Below, piece after piece: positions 55,458-63,626 of a DNA stretch of 64,000 bases; the first letter of the stretch is position 1, and each line of letters opens with the position of its first letter. The position numbers and the translations under genes are program-made. Source of the DNA: Pleomorphovibrio marinus (GTDB lineage: Bacteria; Bacteroidota; Bacteroidia; Cytophagales; Cyclobacteriaceae); assembly GCF_003347495.1 (NCBI RefSeq), contig NZ_QCXY01000005.1:310001-374000 (forward strand), in the 5' to 3' direction. A model generated the notes under the pieces. It did not search any database and was not told the DNA's origin. It worked only from the letters and a program-made list of their open reading frames with translations.

Positions 55458-57200
55458 TTAGTTAATTTGTACCAGAGAGCCCTTTAGTACTGCCACGGCG
55501 GAGGTGGAAACTTCCGCACCGCCACTTCCCTCTGCCTTAAATTGGCTCTGCGCCTTTAGATGTATATCCATTCCTTCAATAGTAACATCACCCCCAGCTT
55601 TTAGCAATAAATCTTTTGCGCTTTCAAGGGTAATCCCATCGCCATCCATTAAAATCTTGTTGCCGTGGTTGTCTTCCACTTCTATCACATCTTCCTCTTC
55701 ATTGAGGGTAAGGGTTTTACCCTCAGGCGTTTGGATAGTTAGGGACTTAGATTCATCGTCAAATACCATGGAAATTCCTGAGCGGGAGACATAACCCTTT
55801 CTATGGTTATCATCTGCCGCCTTTTCGGGAGAGGGTTTTGCACTACTATGCAACATTCCCAATACTACCACTTGGTTTGGATCCTCATTTATAAAACCCA
55901 ACACTACCTCGTCGCCAATTTCAGGACGGAAAAAGGTTCCTCTCTCCTCCCCCGCATCCATATTGCTTAACCTGCACCAAATGCCCTGTTCTTCCCCATT
56001 TACAATAGGTATCTTAACCATGATTCGGTCTTCACCCTCCGGATCATCTTCAAGTTGGGTCACGACACCGACCTGAAGTCCACGACATGCACTAAACAAA
56101 CCTGATGCTACAGGAGGATGAATGTCGTAGTTTTCCGTAAACCAAGAGGGGCTGATCCCTATTTGCACATCCACCGTCCAATTGCCCTCAGTCACGTTGT
56201 GGATAAGACCACTGATAAAAACTTTGCCGCTAAACCTGTCCCCTAGTTCCTCTAGGGTAATCATCCCTCCGGGAAAAAGCCTAGGGGTCCCCTGAAAACG
56301 TACCCTCCCCCGGATTTTGGCCAACTGCTGAAATAACCACTTTGCATTTACCCATTCCTGTAGTGAAGCTCCGGAAATAACACCTCCATGTCTAAGTTCT
56401 AGGAGATCAGTTCCCAGAAGCCCTGCTAAATCATCTGGCCTTACATTCCCCCCCAATTCCAGGGATGGGTTTTCCCCATCCACAATTGTAATTTCCTGAG
56501 CTACTTTGTCCCAACCATAGGCACTTACTTTTTGAAACTGATCCCTGCCATCCATGGCCGCATCGAAATCCAGGATATTTGCACCAAATACTGCAACCTC
56601 AAGACTGTCCTGACTCAGATCGGGAGGAGCTACAGTAATTTTACCATCCTCCGCCTTGCAGACCATACCATTTACCTGGGCACGCGTGACAAGCAAATCC
56701 CAGTCCGTAACCTGGTACTGTGTGATTTGCTTATGGGTAATGGAGGTGGAAGCAACTTCTGCTTCCAAGCCATTTCTTGTAGCAAGGGTTTCTATGAGTT
56801 CTGCATCGGTGAGATCATAAAAATAACCACTTCGCCTTTTTACTGTCATTTTAGTGGCAGCATCCCGGCATTCCAAAATGAGTCTTGCCTGTCCATTTTT
56901 TATGCTTAATCTATGGGATACTACCAACCCAAGAAAAATTCGTTCCTCTGAAGAATGGTACCCCACCAATATTTCCACCGTCTTTCCGGGCAGGTACTGG
57001 TCCTGGTTGCTCAATGGGAAGTCCCTATCCGCAGGATCGCCATCCAAGAAGGTGACCTTGGCATAAGGAATGCGGTTGATTTCCTTGTGCACCACCACAT
57101 CTTTTACCTGTACAGACGCAGGAATTTCACTTCCATCTAAAAAGATTTTATGAGTAACCAGATCGGCACTTCTTTCATTCTGGATAATTCCTCTGCTCAT
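55458..57200 (-). CDS. VgrG-like central spike (Afp8-like)
   Basis: 580 aa. The N-terminal half resembles gp27/phage late control D (HKIFLDGSEIPASVQVKDVV, GLVVSHRLSIKNGQARL, ITQYQVTDWDLLVTRAQV). The second half has the gp5 OB fold (GVVTQLEDDPEGEDRIMVKI, RPEIGDEVVLGFINEDPNQ) and a beta-helix needle (SLTIQTPEGKTLTLNEE, GNKILMDGDGITLES, LLLKAGGDVTIEGMDI). It makes the trimeric spike of the baseplate and carries the PAAR tip. Its start overlaps the stop of the LysM gene by 4 nt. Confidence 0.93.
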   Translation of the reverse strand: MSRGIIQNERSADLVTHKIFLDGSEIPASVQVKDVVVHKEINRIPYAKVTFLDGDPADRDFPLSNQDQYLPGKTVEILVGYHSSEERIFLGLVVSHRLSIKNGQARLILECRDAATKMTVKRRSGYFYDLTDAELIETLATRNGLEAEVASTSITHKQITQYQVTDWDLLVTRAQVNGMVCKAEDGKITVAPPDLSQDSLEVAVFGANILDFDAAMDGRDQFQKVSAYGWDKVAQEITIVDGENPSLELGGNVRPDDLAGLLGTDLLELRHGGVISGASLQEWVNAKWLFQQLAKIRGRVRFQGTPRLFPGGMITLEELGDRFSGKVFISGLIHNVTEGNWTVDVQIGISPSWFTENYDIHPPVASGLFSACRGLQVGVVTQLEDDPEGEDRIMVKIPIVNGEEQGIWCRLSNMDAGEERGTFFRPEIGDEVVLGFINEDPNQVVVLGMLHSSAKPSPEKAADDNHRKGYVSRSGISMVFDDESKSLTIQTPEGKTLTLNEEEDVIEVEDNHGNKILMDGDGITLESAKDLLLKAGGDVTIEGMDIHLKAQSQFKAEGSGGAEVSTSAVAVLKGSLVQIN

Positions 57201-57886
57201 GTCTGGTTTTTTTTGAGTGGTGGAAAATATATTTCTTGCCCTGGAATGATGTCACGAAAATTCACTATTCCGTTGGCTCTTGCCACTTCTATATAATATT
57301 TTGAATCGCCATAAATGTGATAGCTCATCAGGGGTAAAGTTTCCCCGGCCCTCACCACTCTGTAATGGGTAAGATCAGGGGAGGAGTTGTTTTCCTTGGC
57401 CGCCCTTAACTCATCCTCCACAAAACCTTTAAACTTAGCCTTTGCCACGGCTCTAAGAGGAGTACCATCCGACTGGAAGAGTTTAAACTCCACTGACATT
57501 TCCGATAAGGTTCCCTTGAATAAAAGGCTGCCCCAGGCTATCATCACGTAATTGGGTTTGTGTTGCTCCCCATTATAGTCCAAAATAACCTTTTTAAAAC
57601 GATCGAGATCATCAATAACCCCATCTTCAGAACGACCACTATCTGGGACAACCCCTGTTTTGTCAAAAACAAAGTCCAGGCTAAGTTCTTCTGGCTTTTT
57701 CTTGTTAAACCTGGTGGGTGCCGCACTAGTGCCTGCTGCCTGATCCTCGTTCTGGTCTATTTTGTACTGGAAAGTATATTTTTCAGGGTTGATAAGGGAC
57801 AAAAACTCCCCATCCCCTACCTTGTTGTTAAACTGGGGATCACTGTAGGCTACCAGCCTTAATTTCTCCAATTTGCCTTGCCCCAT
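57197..57886 (-). CDS. LysM-containing baseplate hub protein (Afp7-like)
   Basis: 229 aa. N-terminal beta domain (LEKLRLVAYSDPQFNNKVG) followed by a helical part, with a C-terminal LysM domain (about 178-226, VVRAGETLPLMSYHIYGDSK ... ANGIVNFRDIIPGQEI). In contractile tails this protein (gp53-like) links the tube to the spike hub. It lies between the DUF5908 and the VgrG-like genes, with 4-nt overlap to the latter. Confidence 0.9.
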   Translation of the reverse strand: MGQGKLEKLRLVAYSDPQFNNKVGDGEFLSLINPEKYTFQYKIDQNEDQAAGTSAAPTRFNKKKPEELSLDFVFDKTGVVPDSGRSEDGVIDDLDRFKKVILDYNGEQHKPNYVMIAWGSLLFKGTLSEMSVEFKLFQSDGTPLRAVAKAKFKGFVEDELRAAKENNSSPDLTHYRVVRAGETLPLMSYHIYGDSKYYIEVARANGIVNFRDIIPGQEIYFPPLKKNQT

Positions 57887-57890
57887 TTGA

Positions 57891-58043
57891 TTATCGTTCT
57901 TTTTGTAGCCTGATCAGTTCCATGGTTTCCTCCACAGCCTTGGTCACCAACTCTCCGGTGTCCAGCCCTGTGGCTATACCTTCCGTTTCTTTTTCATCAT
58001 CCACATGAATTTTGATATGCAGTTCTTTGATTTCTATTGGCAT
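57891..58043 (-). CDS. DUF5908 small protein (Afp6-like)
   Basis: 50 aa. The chain starts MPIEIKELHIKIHVDDE and ends VEETMELIRLQKER, matching DUF5908 family features (MPIEIKELHIK start, short amphipathic helix end). Its ATG shares one base with the stop of the second tube gene (TGATG). The size and position between the second tube gene and the LysM hub gene match afp6. Its role in the particle is unclear. Confidence 0.85.
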   Translation of the reverse strand: MPIEIKELHIKIHVDDEKETEGIATGLDTGELVTKAVEETMELIRLQKER

Positions 58044-58486
58044 CAGTTAATTGTATTAAAATAATGGTAATTCAATTCCAGGGTTTCCAAAACTAACTTA
58101 CTCTCCTGAGCGTTGAAATCGTCCACTGCCCATTTTACCGGGTAGGCATGGACGATATTCCAGGTCTGTAGTGGCTCATGCTGCTCGTTTAGCAATTTAA
58201 TGGTAAGGTCCTTGGGTTCGAAGATGAAGTTTTCCAAGGCATCCCTGCACCAGTTTATAAGTGCTGAACCCACCACCACTCCTCTTTTTAGGGTAAGGTT
58301 GGGGTAGTTGGTCCTTAGGGGCAGCTTGTGCTTGAAGCGGTTTTCACCTCCCTCCGACACATCTTCCGTATCCATGTTTACGGTAAGCCCACTCACAGAT
58401 TGAAACCGTATATCCGCCTCCTCTGCTTCCAAGCCAGAAAATTCCACTAGGAAATGAAAGCCAACCGGTGGATAGAATTCGGACAT
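58043..58486 (-). CDS. eCIS tube protein, baseplate-proximal (Afp5-like)
   Basis: 147 aa of the gp19-like contractile tube family. Motifs: FHFLVEFSGLEAEEADIRFQ (in two parts, FHFLVEFSGLE and ADIRFQSVSGL), NLTLKRGVVVGSALINWCRD, DLTIKLLNEQHEPLQTW. It differs from the main tube protein by a longer N-terminal region and lies next to the DUF5908 gene, so it is likely the initiator ring at the baseplate (Afp5). The first tube gene precedes it by 5 bp. Confidence 0.9.
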   Translation of the reverse strand: MSEFYPPVGFHFLVEFSGLEAEEADIRFQSVSGLTVNMDTEDVSEGGENRFKHKLPLRTNYPNLTLKRGVVVGSALINWCRDALENFIFEPKDLTIKLLNEQHEPLQTWNIVHAYPVKWAVDDFNAQESKLVLETLELNYHYFNTIN

Positions 58487-58491
58487 AACCC

Positions 58492-58920
58492 TTATTCGTT
58501 TTGAATAGAAAGGCCCTCATGCACCAGTTCCATGGACTCTATGGCCACCTCATTGCCATCTGCCTTTAGGTCAGTGGATTGGATCTTGGTGGGCCAGGCA
58601 TTTTTCACCTTCCACACCACCACGGGTTCATGCTCCTCATTGAGCAAGTTGATGGTGATATCCCTTCGATCAACCTGGTTGAGGGAAATGGAATTGAACC
58701 AATCGTAAAATTCGTTGTCACTGGCGAAAGTCCCTCGCTTACATGTGATATTCGTGTATTTTTGAAGGCCGGGCATCTTGGTTGTGGAATATTCCTTGCT
58801 GGCGCCGTGCCTATATTCAATTACCTCGGTTTCCACATCTAGTCCGGAAACCTCCGTAAAACCTATTTTAGTCCCACCCCATTCTACGGTAAAGTGAAAC
58901 TTTGACAATGGATAGCTCAT
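58492..58920 (-). CDS. eCIS main inner tube protein (Afp1-like)
   Basis: The start at 58920 (MSYPLSKFHFTVEWGG) was chosen; two extra codons upstream (M-I) are possible. About 142 aa of the gp19-like family: KIGFTEVSGLDVETEVIEYRHG, KYTNITCKRGTFASDNEFYDW, DITINLLNEEHEPVVVWKVKNAWP. It forms the hexameric ring of the inner tube that carries cargo. It follows the sheath gene after 27 bp, so both are made together in the amounts needed. Confidence 0.92.
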   Translation of the reverse strand: MSYPLSKFHFTVEWGGTKIGFTEVSGLDVETEVIEYRHGASKEYSTTKMPGLQKYTNITCKRGTFASDNEFYDWFNSISLNQVDRRDITINLLNEEHEPVVVWKVKNAWPTKIQSTDLKADGNEVAIESMELVHEGLSIQNE

Positions 58921-58953
58921 GATCATTGAGATTTATGATGGAAAATTGGGTTT

Positions 58954-60924
58954 TTAGGATTCTTGCATTTTATGAGAGAACTTCAGGATGATGAATTCCG
59001 CTGGCCGGACTACTGCCATACCAATCTCCACATTCATTCTTCCCTCTAAAATATCCAAAGCGGTCATGGTTTGACCCAGTCCCACACGCACATAAAAGGC
59101 CTGGTCCGGCTTGGCTCCCGCCAAGGCACCGGCACGCCATTGCAATACCAGGAAATTTTCGATCATGGCCCTGACCTTAACCCAGGTATTTGCATCATTG
59201 GGAGAAAAGACAAAACGCTCCGTGGCTTTCTTGACAGATTCCTCTACCATATTGAAAAACCTCCGTACAGGTATGTACCTCCACTCGTTGTCATTTCCTG
59301 CCAAGGTACGTGCGCCCCAAATCAGTGTACCTCTTCCTGTAAAGGTTCGTATGGCGTTGATGGATTTCCCGGCAATGGTATCCACATTCAGCCTTCCTTG
59401 CATTTCATGGGTAATTTTGATCACTGGTTTCACCACATAGTTCAAGGAAACATTTGCCGGGGCATGCCACACTCCCCTGGTAGAATCCACCTTTGCATAA
59501 ACACCCGCCACCAATGGGGATGGGGGTAAAACCACGCGTAATTTATTGATTTCCGCCTTTATTTTATTGTATATGCCGCTGTCCAGTTCCTGCAATTCAC
59601 TGAGATCCATCCCATCCAAAGCCCCTTCAGATTCCATGTCCAGTTCTTCAATGGCCAGAATCGCATCCAAAATAGGGGGGTCTATCAGGTCCAACATCTG
59701 CTGCAAAACTACACTCAAATTGGCATCGTCAATTGCCGTTTGGGCATTCTCGGAGTTGCTTTGTACATCTTCCCCACTTATGTCACCATTAAGGGTGTCC
59801 AAGTGACCCTGCAGGGTTTGGATTAAATTTGCTAGGTCAGAACCGTCCTCAACGGATGCATTTAAGTTGTTTGCAGCATCAGTGGCGGCATCTGCCTCTG
59901 TTTCATGGTCTGCAGCTAGACTTGCCGCATTATTGGTGTTTTGCACCACCTCTCCCATCAGCTCTCGAAACTCTGTCAGGGAACCAATAATGGTTTCCAA
60001 TGGATCTATAAGAGTAGACTTGTTTTCTACTGCTTCTGTCTCGGTTCCGTCTTGAATCGCCTGATTAGCATCCTCAAAAGCCGTGGTCTCAGCCGGTAGG
60101 TCAGCCACAATTTCTTCGGCCTCGGACATGATCTCATCAATTTCCTCCAAGATATCCGATATCGGAGAGGCATCCAGCACCCTATGGGATACAGTAGTCC
60201 GTTCGGGGTCGTAGGCATAGTTGAGAATAGTTTCCAAATAGGGGAAATACACAGCTCCATACTTGTTCTCCTCCAGGCTGGAGGTGATTAATTCCCTAAC
60301 CCCTGTGACGTCACCTATCTCAGTAGCTATGCTGTTGGTGTAGGTATCGATAATGGTAAACCTATCCTGCATCTTGCTGCACAAAGCCAGAGCGTTGTTG
60401 TAAAGTGCATAAAACTCGCTTGGCTCTCCCAGGGAGGTGGCATCCGGAAATAAGATCAACGTAGGTTCATCTTCACTTTCGAGTTGTTCCAAGCCATGGT
60501 TTAAGGCTGCGAGCACTACTGGAGAAGCAGGTTCCGAATCATTGTATATCCCTACAGCCACTATATAGCAGGGTCCGCCCCCATTGGCGAAATAAGCCTG
60601 CATGGCATAATACATCATAAAAGGGGACTTGGCAGCCTCCTCTGGCTTCTGCACCAAGACCTGTTTTTCTCCTTCCACTTCAGAAATGTCTATTCGGATA
60701 CCAGTTTCAGGGTCTGGGCCTCCAAAATGTGTCTGATATTCCAGCATAGACACGATGCGAGTGGGCTTGTTGAGCAAGGTCTCCTCCGTGTCCGCCTCCT
60801 TTTCCCTTGCCATCTCGGTATAACCGATAAAGGCTGGGATGGCTGTCTCTACTTGTGCTACAGAGGGAGGGAATTTGGAAATCTCCTCTATATAAACACC
60901 TGGGGTTCTGTAATTTGTTGCCAT
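58954..60924 (-). CDS. eCIS contractile sheath protein with long acidic insertion (Afp2-4-like)
   Basis: 656 aa. The N-terminal sheath domain (YRTPGVYIEEISKFPPSVAQVETAIPAFIGYT, in two parts: YRTPGVYIEEISKFPPSV and QVETAIPAFIGYT) and the C-terminal domain (STRGVWHAPANVSLN, IRTFTGRGTLIWGARTLAG, LQWRAGALAGAKPDQAFYVR) match sheath proteins. Between about residues 250 and 448 lies an Asp/Glu/Ala-rich helical insertion (SEAEEIVADLPAETTAFED, AASLAADHETEADAATDAA) before SGIYNKIKAEIN, where the normal sheath continues. Only one sheath gene is present, not three as in afp. It forms the shell that contracts and drives the tube. Confidence 0.93.
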   Translation of the reverse strand: MATNYRTPGVYIEEISKFPPSVAQVETAIPAFIGYTEMAREKEADTEETLLNKPTRIVSMLEYQTHFGGPDPETGIRIDISEVEGEKQVLVQKPEEAAKSPFMMYYAMQAYFANGGGPCYIVAVGIYNDSEPASPVVLAALNHGLEQLESEDEPTLILFPDATSLGEPSEFYALYNNALALCSKMQDRFTIIDTYTNSIATEIGDVTGVRELITSSLEENKYGAVYFPYLETILNYAYDPERTTVSHRVLDASPISDILEEIDEIMSEAEEIVADLPAETTAFEDANQAIQDGTETEAVENKSTLIDPLETIIGSLTEFRELMGEVVQNTNNAASLAADHETEADAATDAANNLNASVEDGSDLANLIQTLQGHLDTLNGDISGEDVQSNSENAQTAIDDANLSVVLQQMLDLIDPPILDAILAIEELDMESEGALDGMDLSELQELDSGIYNKIKAEINKLRVVLPPSPLVAGVYAKVDSTRGVWHAPANVSLNYVVKPVIKITHEMQGRLNVDTIAGKSINAIRTFTGRGTLIWGARTLAGNDNEWRYIPVRRFFNMVEESVKKATERFVFSPNDANTWVKVRAMIENFLVLQWRAGALAGAKPDQAFYVRVGLGQTMTALDILEGRMNVEIGMAVVRPAEFIILKFSHKMQES

Positions 60925-60936
60925 GGATTCATTGGG

Positions 60937-61788
60937 TTATAAATGTATTTCTGAAATCAATCGATCTGAGTCCCTTTTAAGATGCCTGATGCTGGGGTTT
61001 GGGAAATGCCACCCCTCAAAAGAGCCCTGTTCCTGTCCAAAGTCTTCAATGGGATTAATCTCCACAAAGCCACTTTTGGTCAAGGGTTTGGGTTGAAGGG
61101 TTTCCAATTGAAGGGCTTCCCGGGTACGCAAATACCGCCAATAGGTCTGCCTATTATTGCATTTTAGCCAAAAGACTGTGGGGTTCACTTTCAGGGTACC
61201 GTTGGAATTCATGATGTTCCAATCCCCGCTGCCTCCCTCCATATACAGTTGAAGTATGCCTTTTCCGTTGCCAGGCAAGGACTCCCCCTCTTCCTCTAAA
61301 AGAGCAAGTAATTCTTCACGGTCCACTATAAAATCACCAAGGATAAAGTCTTCCTCGGATAAAGGCAAAGGAGGGACGTGCGCAAATGAAGGTTCTTCAG
61401 GCAGCCGGTTGGAAAAGAGCATACACTCTTCTTCCATAAATGGCATATCGGTATATTGCTCAAATTGAGAGTCCTTATAGAAAATGTAAAAAGTGAAAAA
61501 TAACCCTGCCGGTATAGGCACAAAACTTTCCTGGGGCTGGTTAGGTTCATTCCTGGCCAATAGCAAAAGGGAATCCCCATAACTTTTTATCAACACCTGA
61601 TGACGAGCTAGTTTTTTTTTGGTTGCTGGAGTAGGTTTAATATCCCAATAGGTCCTCCAGTCAAAGGCATCCAACTGCCTTCTTCTATCCTCCTCACCCA
61701 TTTCCTCAAACCTCGTAGTACCGCTGTTCAGAAAATAGTCATGTCTAAACCGTAAACGACACAATATGCGATAGGAAAGTGTTCCCAT
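60937..61788 (-). CDS. Unassigned protein between cap and sheath genes (cap-adaptor candidate)
   Basis: 283 aa, no signal peptide. The N-terminus (GTLSYRILCRLRFRHDYF) and the region GLFFTFYIFYKDSQFEQY are hydrophobic beta; many acidic residues and Pro follow. No family is recognised. It lies 13 bp upstream of the sheath gene and 1 bp after the DUF4255 gene. AlgoCIS of Algoriphagus is known to have a cap adaptor between cap and sheath-tube. A gene at this position fits that role, but this is inferred from place only. Confidence 0.65.
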   Translation of the reverse strand: MGTLSYRILCRLRFRHDYFLNSGTTRFEEMGEEDRRRQLDAFDWRTYWDIKPTPATKKKLARHQVLIKSYGDSLLLLARNEPNQPQESFVPIPAGLFFTFYIFYKDSQFEQYTDMPFMEEECMLFSNRLPEEPSFAHVPPLPLSEEDFILGDFIVDREELLALLEEEGESLPGNGKGILQLYMEGGSGDWNIMNSNGTLKVNPTVFWLKCNNRQTYWRYLRTREALQLETLQPKPLTKSGFVEINPIEDFGQEQGSFEGWHFPNPSIRHLKRDSDRLISEIHL

Positions 61789-61789
61789 A

Positions 61790-62383
61790 TTATTGTTCCT
61801 TGAGTTCCTTGCTGATCACTTGTATAAGTTCCCCTTCTCCTTGTACTTGACCGGACTGTACCGGAATCAGACAAAGCTTGTAGAGCACAGAGGGAAGCTG
61901 TCTTCCCCCAAGTGTCCCCCATATATAGTTCAATTCCTCAAATGAAGGACTGAAAAGATCTACAGTAAAGCGAAAGTCCCTGATTTGGCTCATGGAACTC
62001 ACCTCTCTATCAAATACCGTGTTGGCTTGGGTGAAAAACCGCTTACCCTGAAAAAACCGCATTATTGCCCCCAGGTCCCTAAGCGCATTGCTGTAATGAT
62101 TTCTGTTGGCGCTGAAAAGCAAAAACAAATGTAGGTTAACCACCGGGTTTCTGTATTCGGTCATAACATCTGTTACCCTATGGTTAGGGAAGTTTTTCAT
62201 TGAGGGCTCCTCCTGAAAATTGAGTAGGGAAAGAACCACCTTATCCCGCATGGCCTCTGATTGTTCCCCATTGCCATCTACAAAGGCGATATTGTCCATG
62301 ACTACCTCTGCATCAGTAAGACCCAATTGGGTAAAATGTCGGTTTACCTGTTCGATGAGTATTTGAAAAACCTCAAAAATCAT
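61790..62383 (-). CDS. DUF4255 tail cap/terminator protein (Afp16-like), first gene of the eCIS operon
   Basis: 197 aa of the DUF4255/Pvc16 N-terminal family: MIFEVFQILIEQVNRHFTQL start, NIAFVDGNG, DKVVLSLLNFQEEPSMKN, NPVVNLHLFLLFSANRNHY, and SFEELNYIWGTLGG. In Afp and PVC this protein caps the tube end and stops its growth. As the first gene of the operon it is 442 bp from the divergent M15 peptidase. The start ATG at 62383 is supported by conserved N-terminal sequence. Confidence 0.93.
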   Translation of the reverse strand: MIFEVFQILIEQVNRHFTQLGLTDAEVVMDNIAFVDGNGEQSEAMRDKVVLSLLNFQEEPSMKNFPNHRVTDVMTEYRNPVVNLHLFLLFSANRNHYSNALRDLGAIMRFFQGKRFFTQANTVFDREVSSMSQIRDFRFTVDLFSPSFEELNYIWGTLGGRQLPSVLYKLCLIPVQSGQVQGEGELIQVISKELKEQ

Positions 62384-62825
62384 GGTTGTGGCTAATTGGG
62401 TATAAGGAAAAGGCTAAATTTCTGAAGCCGGGGGCCACAGAAAAAAAGCAATGAAAACCTCTGAAGACTAAATTGGATTATTTGAGAGACCTATGTAGGG
62501 TTAGGTAATCATCACCAATTCGAAAACTGTGTTAATCACAGCACCAAAATAAAACTACCGTTATTTTCAAATTTGGAGCTTATTATCTACATTTCCTAAC
62601 GAACCAACAGATTTTTTTATTGGCTAAAAAGTTTTCTTAACTTTCTGGAACAAGATAATTATTACAACTGAAAATGATAATAAGATTATTAAAACAGAAA
62701 ATATTTCTAAATCCTTATTTTCCAAAATGCCTTTTGAAAACAGTCTTGAATTAAATATTGAGAAAAATTATATTTTGAAATCTAATCGAAAAATTGATTA
62801 CTTTAAATAAAGCCAAGACCTATCC
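62384..62825. other. 442-bp divergent intergenic region upstream of the eCIS operon
   Basis: AT-rich (especially 62560-62820). No open frame of note. It should contain the eCIS operon promoter (minus strand), but no TTG/TAnnTTTG pair was found in that direction (nearest is CAAAATAA at 62545-62552, one mismatch), so the operon may use an alternative sigma factor or activator. The plus-strand promoter for the M15 gene is listed separately. Confidence 0.4.
62775..62806 (+). promoter_or_regulatory. Candidate promoter for the M15 peptidase gene
   Basis: TTG at 62775-62777, 21 bp, then TACTTTAA at 62799-62806 (TAnnTTTG with A in the last place). It lies 19 bp before the ATG at 62826. Motif only. 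Confidence 0.35.
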
Positions 62826-63626
62826 ATGGAAACGAAAACCATTGTAAAATTATCCCAAACTTTGCTTAATGCTAAGGAGCTTTATACCGGTGTCATAGAC
62901 GGAATTCCAGGTCCAATGACCGATCAGGCACTGCAGCATTTTCAAGAAATACCTACCTCCTGGCCCATTATCAGACGTATAATCGGATTTATTCAATACG
63001 CTTCCAATGAAAATGGCATAGATGCAGGGCCTGTGGACGGTATATGGGGACCTCAGACACAGTCGGCCTACGAATCCCTATCTTATTTAGTGGAAAAGGG
63101 AAAACCCTTACCCATTTGGAGGCCAGATGAAATCAAGTCACTCCACCCCAACCGATGGCCCATACAGCATAGCCAGGCATTTCATGACCTTTACGGAGAA
63201 AGGGGGGAACATAACCTCACAGCTATCCGTGTCCCCTACCCCATGATGGTATCCTGGGAACCCTATTCCACCGTAAGAACCATCCGGTGCCATAACAAGG
63301 TAGCCGAGAGTTTGGAGAAAATACTGGTCAAAGTGCGGGACACTTACGGGGAAAATGACATCAAAAAACTAAGACTAAATCTTTTTGGTGGTTGCTTTAA
63401 CAACCGCAGGATGCGGCAGGGCCAAAACTGGTCCATGCATGCCTGGGGCGTGGCTCTTGACTTCGACCCCGAAAACAACCCCCTTAGTGCTGGACGGGAT
63501 CGCGCTACCTTTGCTAAGGCCGACTATGAGGAATGGTGGAAATGTTGGGAAGAAGAAGGCTGGACCAGTCTAGGCAAAAGGCTGAACTTCGACTGGATGC
63601 ACGTGCAGGCAGCAAGGGTATTTTGA
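62826..63626 (+). CDS. Peptidoglycan-binding M15 peptidase, endolysin-like
   Basis: 266 aa without a signal peptide. The N-terminus holds two peptidoglycan-binding-like repeats: VIDGIPGPMTDQALQHF and PVDGIWGPQTQSAYESL. The C-terminal M15 (VanY-like) domain has SMHAWGVALDFDPENN (S-x-H-xx-G-x-A-x-D, zinc His and Asp) and DWMHVQ (second His). It should cleave peptide cross-links of peptidoglycan. Without a signal it would need help to leave the cytoplasm or act upon lysis, as phage endolysins do. It is divergent from the eCIS operon, so it may release the particles. Function in release is inferred. Confidence 0.85.
   Translation: METKTIVKLSQTLLNAKELYTGVIDGIPGPMTDQALQHFQEIPTSWPIIRRIIGFIQYASNENGIDAGPVDGIWGPQTQSAYESLSYLVEKGKPLPIWRPDEIKSLHPNRWPIQHSQAFHDLYGERGEHNLTAIRVPYPMMVSWEPYSTVRTIRCHNKVAESLEKILVKVRDTYGENDIKKLRLNLFGGCFNNRRMRQGQNWSMHAWGVALDFDPENNPLSAGRDRATFAKADYEEWWKCWEEEGWTSLGKRLNFDWMHVQAARVF

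Noticed and set aside
38641-62383. Prophage or type VI secretion interpretation of the contractile genes
   Set aside because: No capsid, portal, terminase or integrase genes, and no TssJLM membrane complex or ClpV; the Afp-type set (DUF4255, DUF5908, CIS tape measure, DUF4157, AAA+) points to an eCIS.
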